NCBI GenBank assembly: GCA_016191165.1
Contig: JACPPF010000047.1
Location: forward strand, 17,328-81,327
DNA: 64,000 bases
Direction: 5' to 3'
From: Planctomycetota bacterium
Lineage (GTDB): Bacteria; Planctomycetota; Planctomycetia; Gemmatales; Gemmataceae
Shown here: in pieces, positions 42,996-51,511 of the stretch
How positions within the stretch are numbered: the first letter of the stretch is position 1
How the letters are laid out: every line of letters begins with the position of its first letter
Position numbers and translations under genes: made by a program
The notes under the pieces: generated by a model
What the model was told of the DNA's origin: nothing
Seen by the model: only the letters and a program-made list of their open reading frames with translations
The model's database searches: none

Positions 42996-45791
42996 TCACT
43001 TGAACTTGACCGAATCAACAAATTTCAAGAAGTTCCCCTTCTCGCGATTCGCAAGCACCGGGTCGCCTGCCAGTTTGAAGAACCAGGCATCCCGTTCACG
43101 AAAGACGATCACGCCCAGGAGAGTCGAGGGCTGGCCGCCTTTTTCACCCGTGAACTCGACATGATAGCCAGCGATTCGATCGACCTTGCGTTTCTTCATC
43201 GCCTTGGCCAGTTCGTCTTCCGACCACTCCGGCAGCTTCAACTGGGCGCGCCAGCGATTCACGTTCGCGATCAACCCACCCCCCATGCCGTTGAGGACGC
43301 TCACGGTCACGGCGACTTGCTTGCCCTTGTCTTGCACGTCAAACGCGGCCACCGTGAAAGGATTTCCCTTGGCTTTCTTCCAGCCCTTCGGCACTTTCCA
43401 GGTTGCTGGTGCTGAGTCTTGCACGAACACAACCGGCGCCAGAATTCGCCAAGAGTTGTCGGCGGACAGCTTTTTGGTGGGTTCTTTTTTGTCAAGATCC
43501 TTGTCGCTCTTTTTTTCCTTCGGTTTGAAATCCTTTTCCTTGTCCTTTCCCGTGTTGGCCTTGGGATCAAGCGGTGCCCGCGGCATCCCGTTATCGCACG
43601 TGAGGTAGGGCCGCAAAACGGCTTCCGCCACCTGGGAGCCAATGAACCGGACGCTGGCGTCGGCGAACATCGCATGGAAACCGGCGGGGATGACGCCGAA
43701 CTTGGGCAGCGGACCCTTGGGGTCATAGGGGAGGTCGTCCGGCTTGGTCCAGATGGTCGGGTCTTTCGCCTCGACGACCATGATGACATTCGAGGTGCCG
43801 TCGGGCACCTTGGCCAACGTGTACTTGGCGATCAGTTTGCCGTCCGGCCCTTTTTGCGGATTGAGAAGCGTGCCCGGTCCGACCAGGGTGCGATAGTGCG
43901 TCATGCCTTCCTTGGCGCTCACGCCGGGGACCATGAATAGCTTCGGCATCTTGGCGACGAGTTTGAGGTTGTGTGGATCGTCCCACGCCTTGTTGAGATC
44001 GAACTCTTTGTAGAGGTCAAGTTGTTCGATGTAAGGAAGGATGGCAACGCGCCAGCTCAGGAGCGGCTTCCCGGTGGGATCCTTGTCGCCGCTGCTCGCC
44101 GCGGGGGGCAGGATTTTGTACTGATCGTGGTGGTTGAGAATGGCGATGCCGATTTGCCTGAGGTTATTCGAACTTTGGCTGCGGGAGTAGCGTGAATCGT
44201 CCTTGGTGGCGCGGCGAAGGACAAGAAGGAAGCTCTCCTTGGCGTCGAATGTTTTGGGCCGCTGGGTGGAATCCTTGCCGCCGGGGGCGCACAGGACGAG
44301 CTTTGCGCCATCGAATTTCAGGATCGCGGCAACGGTGATATTCGGTGCGGGCTTCACGTCGAACCAGGCCGGGTCGTTGGCGCCGTTCACGCTGTAGGGC
44401 GCCGAGTTGGGACCCGCGAGGCCCGTAACCTTGCCGTTGGCGAATTCGATGAACTCGCCTTGCATCTGGTCGTTGGTTTTTCCGTTGGCGAGCGCGGATT
44501 CGACGACCCACGCGCCCAGGAGTTTGGTCGCGTCGAGCCCTTTGCCCTTGGGAGGCGTCTTGTCTTTATCCTTTTTGTCCTTTTCTTTGTCCTTGATGTC
44601 GGGGGTCTTGTTGTCGTCTTTCTTTTCGCGTTTCATCACAACGAGGACGCCTTGCTTGGCGTCGAATTTCGTCGGCCGTTCGCCGACCTCCCAGATGTCT
44701 TCGCCGCCGGATTTTTTTTTCTGGGGAATTGCCCAGCAGCAGGTCAGCGTGTTTTCGTCGAGCGTGTAAATGGCGACAAGGTTGGCCCTTACGGCGGTGG
44801 GAAATTCGATCCATTTGGGATTCTTGTTGGCATCCAGTTTGAAGGGGCCAAAGGCCGGCTCGGGGGTCGTTACATTGGTGCCTGCGAAGATGAACTTGTG
44901 CCCCGTCATCGCAACGGGCCCACTGGCCTGCGCGGCGGATTCCACGATCCAGGTTCCTTGCAGAGCGTCGATGTCCTTCTCGTTTTCGATGTCAGCCTTT
45001 TTGTTTTCCTTGGCGGTTTTCTCGTCCTTGGCGCCGTCCTTGCGAATGACGAATGGCGTTTTCTTGGCGGAGCCGTCGGAAACGGGGATGCCGAGGTTTT
45101 TGGCCAGGGGAAAGTAGTCAAGGAAAGAAACCAGGAAAAGCCCGCAGTAGACCAGCAACAAAAAAACGACAAAGAGATTCGCCAGCAACCGGCTCGGGTA
45201 GACCGGCGTCTCGTCAGGCTCATCGTCATCATCGCGCCGTTGCGGCGGCCTGGCTTTCGATGCTTTCGATGCTTTCGATTTGGGCGGCGCCCAATCGTCC
45301 TGTTCGTCGTCGTCGCTTTTCTTGGCTCTGGCCCTGGGCTTGGTTTCCTCTACTTCGTCGTCGCCGGCGGATTGTCCCTGGGCAAACATGAAGAGATCGT
45401 CCTCGTCCGTTTTGGCCGGTTTTGTCTTGGCCCTGGGCTTGACAACCTCTTCCTCGTCGTCGTCAACCGCCACGACGACGGGGGGCGTTTTTTTCACAGT
45501 TTTGGCAGGAGGTTCCTCTTCCTCGGCCGCCGCGATGAAGACACTCGCGCACTTGGGGCACTTCATCTTTTTGCCGAGCGACGTCGCCGCCACTTTGAGC
45601 TTGGCCGAGCATTCGGTGCATTCGACCATGACCTTGTCGCCCGCGGCCACGGGTGCGGGTCTGGCGGGCGCCGCGGCCTCGGCCTCCTGAGCAACGAAGA
45701 CGTTGCCGCAGGTACACTTCACCTTCTTGCCAAGCGACGTGTCGGCGACTTTGAGTTTCTTGCTGCAATCGGAACAGGTGACAATAGCCAT
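42996..45791 (-). CDS. Zinc-ribbon membrane protein with two TIGR03067-like domains and a DUF1559 domain
   Basis: 931 residues. Two zinc ribbons open the chain: CSDCSKKLKVADTSLGKKVKC and CTECSAKLKVAATSLGKKMKC, near residues 6-31 and 57-84. A charged linker precedes one membrane segment (LLANLFVVFLLLVYCGLFLVSF, near 207). Then come two TIGR03067-like repeats (DALQGTWIVESAA; KLLGAWVVESALANG) and a DUF1559-like domain (SSNNLRQIGIAILNHHDQYKILPPA, SWRVAILPYIEQL, GTSNVIMVVEAK, GFHAMFADASVRFIGS). The last ~150 residues fit no family. DUF1559 normally has a type IV pilin-like N-terminus; here this is replaced by ribbons and an internal anchor, an unusual fusion. Cytoplasmic ribbons and extracytoplasmic domains are inferred. 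Confidence 0.85.
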   Translation of the reverse strand: MAIVTCSDCSKKLKVADTSLGKKVKCTCGNVFVAQEAEAAAPARPAPVAAGDKVMVECTECSAKLKVAATSLGKKMKCPKCASVFIAAAEEEEPPAKTVKKTPPVVVAVDDDEEEVVKPRAKTKPAKTDEDDLFMFAQGQSAGDDEVEETKPRARAKKSDDDEQDDWAPPKSKASKASKARPPQRRDDDDEPDETPVYPSRLLANLFVVFLLLVYCGLFLVSFLDYFPLAKNLGIPVSDGSAKKTPFVIRKDGAKDEKTAKENKKADIENEKDIDALQGTWIVESAAQASGPVAMTGHKFIFAGTNVTTPEPAFGPFKLDANKNPKWIEFPTAVRANLVAIYTLDENTLTCCWAIPQKKKSGGEDIWEVGERPTKFDAKQGVLVVMKREKKDDNKTPDIKDKEKDKKDKDKTPPKGKGLDATKLLGAWVVESALANGKTNDQMQGEFIEFANGKVTGLAGPNSAPYSVNGANDPAWFDVKPAPNITVAAILKFDGAKLVLCAPGGKDSTQRPKTFDAKESFLLVLRRATKDDSRYSRSQSSNNLRQIGIAILNHHDQYKILPPAASSGDKDPTGKPLLSWRVAILPYIEQLDLYKEFDLNKAWDDPHNLKLVAKMPKLFMVPGVSAKEGMTHYRTLVGPGTLLNPQKGPDGKLIAKYTLAKVPDGTSNVIMVVEAKDPTIWTKPDDLPYDPKGPLPKFGVIPAGFHAMFADASVRFIGSQVAEAVLRPYLTCDNGMPRAPLDPKANTGKDKEKDFKPKEKKSDKDLDKKEPTKKLSADNSWRILAPVVFVQDSAPATWKVPKGWKKAKGNPFTVAAFDVQDKGKQVAVTVSVLNGMGGGLIANVNRWRAQLKLPEWSEDELAKAMKKRKVDRIAGYHVEFTGEKGGQPSTLLGVIVFRERDAWFFKLAGDPVLANREKGNFLKFVDSVKFK

Positions 45792-45855
45792 GGCAAAATA
45801 CCTGAAGAGAGGTCAAGCCTTCACGATGCGCGGAACGATTCGCGAAGCGGGATCG

Positions 45856-46248
45856 TCAATCGTCGTGGTCGTCAGGGTCCTTTTTCGGGGTGTTGATCGG
45901 CAACGGACCGACAAAGACAGCGAGGAGAGCGGAGAACGCCTGCAGCCCGGAAAAGATGAGGGACACCGGGTGAATGACGGCGGCGCCAATCGTCGGCACG
46001 AGCATCAGCGCCGCGCCTTGTTTACCGCGGCGCAGGAACGCCATCAGCATCCCCACGAAGCCAAACGCGGCAGCGATCCACAAGAAGAGGCCGGCCTCCG
46101 CGTTGGCTTCATTCAAGAGCGTCGGCAGTGTGACTTCCATTTCTTGCTCGATCATGCGGCCGACCTGCTCGAGGTACAAGAAGAATGCGCCGCCCACAGC
46201 GGTCAGGAGGATGCCGACAAAGCCAAACAGCAGCACGACGAAGCGCAT
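45856..46248 (-). CDS. Small four-helix membrane protein
   Basis: 130 residues with about four hydrophobic segments (VVLLFGFVGILLTAVGGAFFLYL, LFLWIAAAFGFVGMLMAFL, ALMLVPTIGAAVIHPVSLIF, LQAFSALLAVFVGPLPI), and an acidic C-terminus (KKDPDDHDD). No family is recognised. It is upstream of the 931-residue gene on the same strand, 64 bp apart, so co-transcription is plausible. Confidence 0.65.
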   Translation of the reverse strand: MRFVVLLFGFVGILLTAVGGAFFLYLEQVGRMIEQEMEVTLPTLLNEANAEAGLFLWIAAAFGFVGMLMAFLRRGKQGAALMLVPTIGAAVIHPVSLIFSGLQAFSALLAVFVGPLPINTPKKDPDDHDD

Positions 46249-46486
46249 GGCAAGCTCCGAAACAATGAGAAACGCTGGAATTGGTGGTTAAAAAAAACGT
46301 AGGTGCTGGGTGGTCTCGAAATACTCTAGTGCATTCGCAGCGCAATTCCAAGCATGAAATCGCTTGGAAAACGAAAATTGATAGGGTCGTTTCGCCAAAT
46401 ATTCACGAAAGGTGAATGTATTGCGATTGCCCGCCAGCCGCTCACCTTTGGCGAGCGCGCCTCGGAATGGCGTGCGCGCCCCAATA

Positions 46487-48574
46487 TCAACTGGCGCGCA
46501 CAAGGACCACCGTCGCGTTATCGGTTGCACCGCGCAGGTTGACGAGGTTTAGCAGACGCCGGGCGGCCTCCTCCGCGGAGTTGGACGCCTCGCGCGTCAG
46601 CATCGTCTCCAGTTCCTTGTTGGTGATGTGATTCGACAGGCCATCGGAACACACCAGCACCCAGTCGCCGCGTGACAGCTTGCCGGAATAGGTTCCCGGA
46701 TTGACGTCTGGCTGCCCGCCGATGGCTTGCTGGAGCTCGTTTTTGCGCGGATGATCCTCGGCCTCTTCAGGCGTGAGTTGACCCAGTTCGACAAGGCGAT
46801 TGACCAGCGTTTGGTCGCGGGTCAGTTGCACGAGTCGGCCTCGATGGACATGGTAGACCCGGCTATCGCCGACGTGCCCGGCGATGACGTTGCGCGAATC
46901 GATGTAGACGCATTCGGCGGTGCAACCCATGCCGCGCTTGCCCTTGCCGGGCGTGCGCGAGGCGTTGAAGACCTCCTTGTTGGCGTGTTTGAGCGCGTCG
47001 CGGAGGATGTCCTGATATTTTTTGGGGTCCACCGGTTCGTTCGGCGCGGGTTGTCCGGTTAGCCCGCCAAATATGGGGTTGGCGAGGAGAAACTTGCGCA
47101 TTTCGTCGAGGCACATGGCTGCGGCGAGTTCGCCGGCTTCATAGCCGCCCATGCCGTCGCACAGGAGGACCATGGCGTATTCGGAGAGATCGTCCTGGCG
47201 CGTATCGACGCCGTGGAGCACGGTCAGAGCGTCCTCGTTTCCGGTGCGGACCATGCCGGTGGTGGTCCAGGCGGAAATATCGAGACGCACGTCGTCGAAC
47301 GCGCGTCCGCACACGCCGAGCGTCTTGATGAGTTCGCTGAACCCGGTCGGATCGGTCCGCCCCATCTCATCGGTCGGAAAACGGGTGTAAAGATCGCGGG
47401 TAAACGTCTTGTTGATGACCCGCAAAAACAGGGGATGCACATCAGGAAATCGCTCGGTGATTTGCATCGGCGCAAACTGCCGTTCAAAATCCTTCTCTTC
47501 GAGCGGGTGATGCAGGTATTCAAGTGAGTAGAGCAAGGCGCCGAAGCTGTAAAGATCGGCACGGGCGTCGGCGGTCTCCGGCGAGAGAATCAACTCGGGC
47601 GCCGTGTAAAGAGTCGCCTTGATCGGAGTGCCTTTCGGCAGCGGCAGGGGCAAGAGGTCCGTCAAGTCGGTCAAGCGCGGAATATTCCCGTCGCCGACCA
47701 CGATCACGTCGGGCCGAATGCCTTCGTAAAGCGCTCCCGCCGAGTGCAAGGCCTGCAAGATCGCGGCGATCTGCTGCAGCCAAGTATATTTCATCTTGGA
47801 GTCGGCATCGGGATCATCCCAGGCGTCCCACAGAACGGCGCCGACCGGAACTTCCAGGACCATATAGTCGGTGTTGTTTTCGCTGAACTGATCAAGCAGC
47901 CTGGGCAGACCGGGGTGGTTGGCTTCCTCGATCACGGTTTTTTCCCAGGCGATGCTGGGCCACGGGCCGCCACCGGACAGCGCCACGGCGACCGGGACCT
48001 CGTCGTCGAAGCCGGGCATGATCTCTTCCTCGGTGAGGATCGGCACGACCGGCGCGGTATCGGCTTCAGACACCGGCGCCGGCGTGGGCGACGACACGAT
48101 CACCACGGCCTCGCCGGTCAACGTGTCGACACCGCGGTGGCGGGTGACCCCCATGCGTTCGCAGATCAAGTCGCCCAGGGCGAAACGGTTGTGGAGCTTG
48201 CCCGTCGAGTTTGCTGGCATTGGGGAATCTCCCGATGAGGCGGCCGACGCGGTCTTCGCGGCGGGGATGGCCGAGCCGGCGGCGGGAAACATGTAGCCGC
48301 AATCGTGGCAAAAAGACGCGTTCGCCTGGCGGGTGGTGCCGCAGGCCTGGCAATCCTGCGGCGGGGCCGGCGCCTCGGCGACCGGCGCGGGGGCCTCCAC
48401 GACAGCGGGTTCACCGTTGCTCGGCGGCGCCTCGGCGACGGCGACCGCGGCCGGCTCGCCCCCGCTCGAGTCTTCCTGAGCGGGCTGTTCCGCGTTCGAT
48501 TCGTCGGTCTCGGCGCCAACGCCAAACAGTCGGGCCCACAGGCCGCCGGTCTTCGGGGTGTTCGAATCACTCAT
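46487..48574 (-). CDS. Pseudokinase-PP2C phosphatase fusion with zinc ribbon
   Basis: 695 residues from ATG 48574. A zinc ribbon (CQACGTTRQANASFCHDCGY) lies near residue 75. A kinase-like domain (about 130-435) lacks key residues: no VAIK lysine, HRD replaced by YEGIRPDVIV and DFG by LTDLTD, though the APE region (YTAPELILSPETADARADLYSFGALLYSL) is kept. It is therefore a pseudokinase. The C-terminal PP2C phosphatase (about 440-695) is intact: RTGNEDAL, LCDGMGGYEAGE, AGHVGDSRVYH, CSDGLSNHI and GATDNATVVLV. The pseudokinase may present substrates or regulate the phosphatase. It follows the zinc-ribbon kinase gene by 79 bp on the same strand, suggesting a reversible phosphorylation pair. Confidence 0.85.
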   Translation of the reverse strand: MSDSNTPKTGGLWARLFGVGAETDESNAEQPAQEDSSGGEPAAVAVAEAPPSNGEPAVVEAPAPVAEAPAPPQDCQACGTTRQANASFCHDCGYMFPAAGSAIPAAKTASAASSGDSPMPANSTGKLHNRFALGDLICERMGVTRHRGVDTLTGEAVVIVSSPTPAPVSEADTAPVVPILTEEEIMPGFDDEVPVAVALSGGGPWPSIAWEKTVIEEANHPGLPRLLDQFSENNTDYMVLEVPVGAVLWDAWDDPDADSKMKYTWLQQIAAILQALHSAGALYEGIRPDVIVVGDGNIPRLTDLTDLLPLPLPKGTPIKATLYTAPELILSPETADARADLYSFGALLYSLEYLHHPLEEKDFERQFAPMQITERFPDVHPLFLRVINKTFTRDLYTRFPTDEMGRTDPTGFSELIKTLGVCGRAFDDVRLDISAWTTTGMVRTGNEDALTVLHGVDTRQDDLSEYAMVLLCDGMGGYEAGELAAAMCLDEMRKFLLANPIFGGLTGQPAPNEPVDPKKYQDILRDALKHANKEVFNASRTPGKGKRGMGCTAECVYIDSRNVIAGHVGDSRVYHVHRGRLVQLTRDQTLVNRLVELGQLTPEEAEDHPRKNELQQAIGGQPDVNPGTYSGKLSRGDWVLVCSDGLSNHITNKELETMLTREASNSAEEAARRLLNLVNLRGATDNATVVLVRAS

Positions 48575-48653
48575 GGGTCGGTTCCGTTTCGGAAATTCGG
48601 GTGTTTCAAATGAGCGCGGGGTGCGCCTCAAGGCCAAAAAATAAATCGCAAAA

Positions 48654-50039
48654 TCAGCGCAGACGATTGCCGCAGTAAATGCAAAACCGTCCGCCCATGC
48701 GGTTGTACTTGCCACACATCACGCACGGCGCTGTCGGATCGGTGAGTGGTTCGGCGCACTTGGAGCAGAATGGGGTGCGCACGTTATTCATGGTCTTGCA
48801 CTTGGCGCACGGGGCCTCCTTCGTCACGCGCTGCGCCATGAGGTCCGCCCGGATCTCCTTGGCCGAGAAATAACGATCGTTCACATCTTCAGACATGTTG
48901 ATCTTGAGCAACTCGAAAAACCAGCGGTACTGCGTCGGGATGGCCGGGTTGTTCTCGGCGAGTTGCAGTTCGATTTCCTTGGCGGTGTAGAAGCCTTCCG
49001 GCGCCTTGCCGGTGGCGAGGTGATAGAGCGTGGCGGCGAGGGCGAAAAGATCGCTGCGGGCCTCGGGCTTGCCGACAATCTGTTCGGGAGGCGCGTAGCC
49101 CTCAGTGAAGACGCGCGTCTTGCCGGCGGCGCGTTCCTTGGCGGTGCGGCCCAGATCCCGGGCGGTGCCGAAGTCGATCATCTTGATCGATTTTTGATCC
49201 TCCAGCAACATGATATTGTCAGGCTTCAGGTCGCGATGAATCAACGGCGGCGACTGGTTGTGCATGGTTTGCAGAACTTCGCAGACCGCCTTGCCCCATT
49301 CGACGATGAGCGGAATCGGGAACGGTTTGTTCCCGTTCGCTTCCATGATGTCGAGTAAGTCCTTGCCGCGGATGAATTCCATGACCAGATGGGCGGACTG
49401 CCCCTGGTGAATGAAGTCATAGACGCGCGGCACAATGGGAACGGTTTCAAGTGCGCGCAGAATCTCGGCCTCACGGCGGAAGAAGTTGAGACGGATCGCG
49501 AATTCCTGCGGATCGTTGCCAATCATATCCTTGATGGCGACGGCCCGATCTCCCTGTTTGGTATCGACGCCGCGATAAACGGCGCCGAAGCCGCCCATCT
49601 TCAGAAGTTTTTCGAGTTTGTATCGGCCATGCAGCAGCGTGCCGCCCGCGATGGGGAGCGGATTGCCGCAGCGGACGCAGTTACGTTCACCCGGCGGATT
49701 GGCGACGCCGCAGGCCGAGTTGGCGCAAAGATTGGGCGGCCCCTCCGGCTCGGCGGGCCCGGTGTCGGCCTGGAGCATGAAGCCGCAGTCCATGCAGGCA
49801 ATGGCGCCTTCGTTCAGGGTCGAGTTGCACGCGGGGCAGTTCTTGGGCGTGCCTCCCTTGGCGGCGGTGGTGGCATCGCCAAGCGAGATCGATGGCGACG
49901 ACGCCGGCCGCGCCGTCGGCGCAGGAACCTGAAACGGCTGTTTGCACGTCGGACACTGCACGCGCTTGCCCGCGGCGTTATCCGGCACTTGCATCGATTT
50001 GCCACACGCGGCATTCGGACATTTGATGACGACAGGCAT
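48654..50039 (-). CDS. Zinc-ribbon Ser/Thr protein kinase
   Basis: 461 residues. Two zinc ribbons open it (CPNAACGKSMQV...VQCPTCKQPF; CPACNSTLNEGAIACMDCG), then CANSACGVANPPGERNCVRCG. The kinase domain (about 140-400) is active-looking: LKMGGFGAVYRGVD, VAIKDM, IHRDLKPDNIM, IDFGTARDLG, YAPPEQIVG. The C-terminus carries further Cys pairs (CAKCKTMNNVRTPFCSKC, CVMCGKYNRMGGRFCIYCG). It has no membrane segment. It lies between the membrane FHA gene (upstream) and the pseudokinase-PP2C gene, all on one strand, so the group probably works together. Confidence 0.9.
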   Translation of the reverse strand: MPVVIKCPNAACGKSMQVPDNAAGKRVQCPTCKQPFQVPAPTARPASSPSISLGDATTAAKGGTPKNCPACNSTLNEGAIACMDCGFMLQADTGPAEPEGPPNLCANSACGVANPPGERNCVRCGNPLPIAGGTLLHGRYKLEKLLKMGGFGAVYRGVDTKQGDRAVAIKDMIGNDPQEFAIRLNFFRREAEILRALETVPIVPRVYDFIHQGQSAHLVMEFIRGKDLLDIMEANGNKPFPIPLIVEWGKAVCEVLQTMHNQSPPLIHRDLKPDNIMLLEDQKSIKMIDFGTARDLGRTAKERAAGKTRVFTEGYAPPEQIVGKPEARSDLFALAATLYHLATGKAPEGFYTAKEIELQLAENNPAIPTQYRWFFELLKINMSEDVNDRYFSAKEIRADLMAQRVTKEAPCAKCKTMNNVRTPFCSKCAEPLTDPTAPCVMCGKYNRMGGRFCIYCGNRLR

Positions 50040-50078
50040 AGGAATCAGGGGTCAGGGGTCAGGGGTCATTCAAACAAG

Positions 50079-50107
50079 CCCCAGGATGAGCGCAGCGAAT
50101 CCTGGGG
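50079..50107. repeat. Short palindrome, family C, copy 2
   Basis: CCCCAGGA (50079-50086) and TCCTGGGG (50100-50107) flank TGAGCGCAGCGAA. Compared with 20573-20601 the arms have changed at both paired positions, keeping the hairpin. It follows the membrane FHA gene; a short tandem of CAGGGGT lies beside it at about 50045-50068. Confidence 0.7.
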
Positions 50108-50113
50108 ATACGC

Positions 50114-51088
50114 TCAATCGTTGCGTTTCGCGCGTTCGTTGAAACGGAGAACGCTTCGGCCGACGCGGATCAGATCGCCGGTTTTCAGCGGGGTCTTGCC
50201 TTGAACCCTTTGATCGTTGACGTACGAACCACCCGGCGTCTGCAGGTCTTCAAGAAAATACCGGCCGCCTTCCAGGACAATGTTCGCGTGAGTCTTTTCG
50301 ACTCCGGAATCGCCGAACAGGGCGATGTCGGACCCCTCGGCTCGGCCGATCGAGGTGCTTTCCTTGGAGATCAACATCTCGCGCCCAGGGCGAAAACCGG
50401 CCTCGACGCGAATCCAGGCTTCCTTCAGGATAATCTGGGCCAGGCCGACAAGCAAGCCGATGCAAGCCCCGATGGCAATAAAACCGAGAGCCGTGGGTGT
50501 CCAGAGCTTATTGGGATCCCGACCGGAAAAGACGACACCGCCGACAAACTGGGCGGCGGAAGCGACGACACCCCCGAGAATACCGCCAATCGTTCCGCCG
50601 ATGACGCACTTGACAAACTTCTTGAAGGCGCCGCCAAAATCCTTTCGAGTGACGAGACCCGTGACGAGTTCAAAGAAACAGATGGATAGGCCGATCAGCA
50701 GGCCCACGATGGTCCAGCCAAAGATAAACGCGATCGCCGAAAAAATCCGCTGGATCGCCTCGGTCTCGATTTTTTGGGCCAAGTAATAGAGGGAACCACC
50801 AATGAAGCTGCCAAAGAGCCCCGCAAAAACGCCGACGAAAACCGCCGCGAAAACACGCAGGATTACTTTGCCGATTTGTCGCAAAGAAACGTTGAACGTG
50901 GCGTCGAGAAACGAGAGCCCCAACGCAATGACCAAAGCCAGCAGCATGCCCTGCACCGAGGTCCGCAGGACTGTGCCAAAATAACCGACACCGCCCGACG
51001 GCGCAAGGACGGCGCCAAAGAACCACCCGATGAAACCCGCCCAGGCGCCGCCCAGGGCGCAATAGTAAACGAACAGCCGAAACGACAT
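50114..51088 (-). CDS. Multi-pass membrane protein with C-terminal FHA domain
   Basis: 324 residues. About six to seven hydrophobic segments occupy residues 5-220 (GFIGWFFGAVLAP, GMLLALVIALGLSFL, VFAAVFVGVFAGLFG, FIFGWTIVGLLIGLSICFF, GGTIGGILGGVVASA, GFIAIGACIGLLVGL). The C-terminal ~90 residues form an FHA domain: STSIGRAEGSDIALFGDSGVEKTHANIVL and GSYVNDQRVQGKTPLKTGDLIRVG. It would recruit phosphothreonine proteins to the membrane. It is the first gene of a same-strand set with the zinc-ribbon kinase and the pseudokinase-PP2C gene. Confidence 0.85.
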   Translation of the reverse strand: MSFRLFVYYCALGGAWAGFIGWFFGAVLAPSGGVGYFGTVLRTSVQGMLLALVIALGLSFLDATFNVSLRQIGKVILRVFAAVFVGVFAGLFGSFIGGSLYYLAQKIETEAIQRIFSAIAFIFGWTIVGLLIGLSICFFELVTGLVTRKDFGGAFKKFVKCVIGGTIGGILGGVVASAAQFVGGVVFSGRDPNKLWTPTALGFIAIGACIGLLVGLAQIILKEAWIRVEAGFRPGREMLISKESTSIGRAEGSDIALFGDSGVEKTHANIVLEGGRYFLEDLQTPGGSYVNDQRVQGKTPLKTGDLIRVGRSVLRFNERAKRND

Positions 51089-51511
51089 GGACCTCTCCCC
51101 GAGCCGACGCAGGTAACAAACTCATCCTATTAAAACTGCGGAATGAACGCCAAGTCCAGCGAAAAATGCGGGATCTTTGGCGATTTATACCCCACGCGCC
51201 ACGAAATGACACATCCCCATGAACGAGCCGCGACCGACCGTATGGGACCGTTGGGCTTGTCCCCGCTCCCTGACGGTCGCGGCTGGTAACCATTGTGCCA
51301 ATCTCGAGCGCGGGCAGCATAGCGGCACATAGACGATTTACGGCGGGCTGGCGGCGGGAGAGGGAAGCCGCGGCCGCCCCCGTCGCCCCTCGTTACCCCT
51401 GAAACCAGGCAAAATGAACTCGTTTCCGCCGCGCCTGGTATAGAATAAGGAAATGCCGCTTGCGAATAGCCTGGCACGGAAGCAGGTCGCTCGCGTTTCG
51501 GGGGAATGCAG
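51089..51511. other. Divergent intergenic region with a family E palindrome
   Basis: 423 bp between the FHA membrane gene and the membrane kinase. It contains a palindrome (arms near 51226-51236 and 51274-51284, AGCCGCGACCG and complement) and a possible -10 TAGAAT at 51441-51446 for the kinase, without a good -35 partner. No gene was seen. Confidence 0.55.
51226..51284. repeat. Palindrome, family E, copy 1
   Basis: AGCCGCGACCG (51226-51236) and CGGTCGCGGCT (51274-51284) are perfect inverted arms. A related copy stands at 59312-59371, including the sequence that follows the arms (AATTGTGC-type tail). Confidence 0.7.

Noticed and set aside
44460..45896. Open frame of 478 codons antisense to the 931-residue zinc-ribbon gene
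   Set aside because: Composition is the complement of Lys/Asp-rich coding sequence, with no domain.
50045..50068. Three tandem CAGGGGT units that might start a CRISPR or regulatory array
   Set aside because: Units are 7-8 bp with no spacers; simple short tandem repeat.
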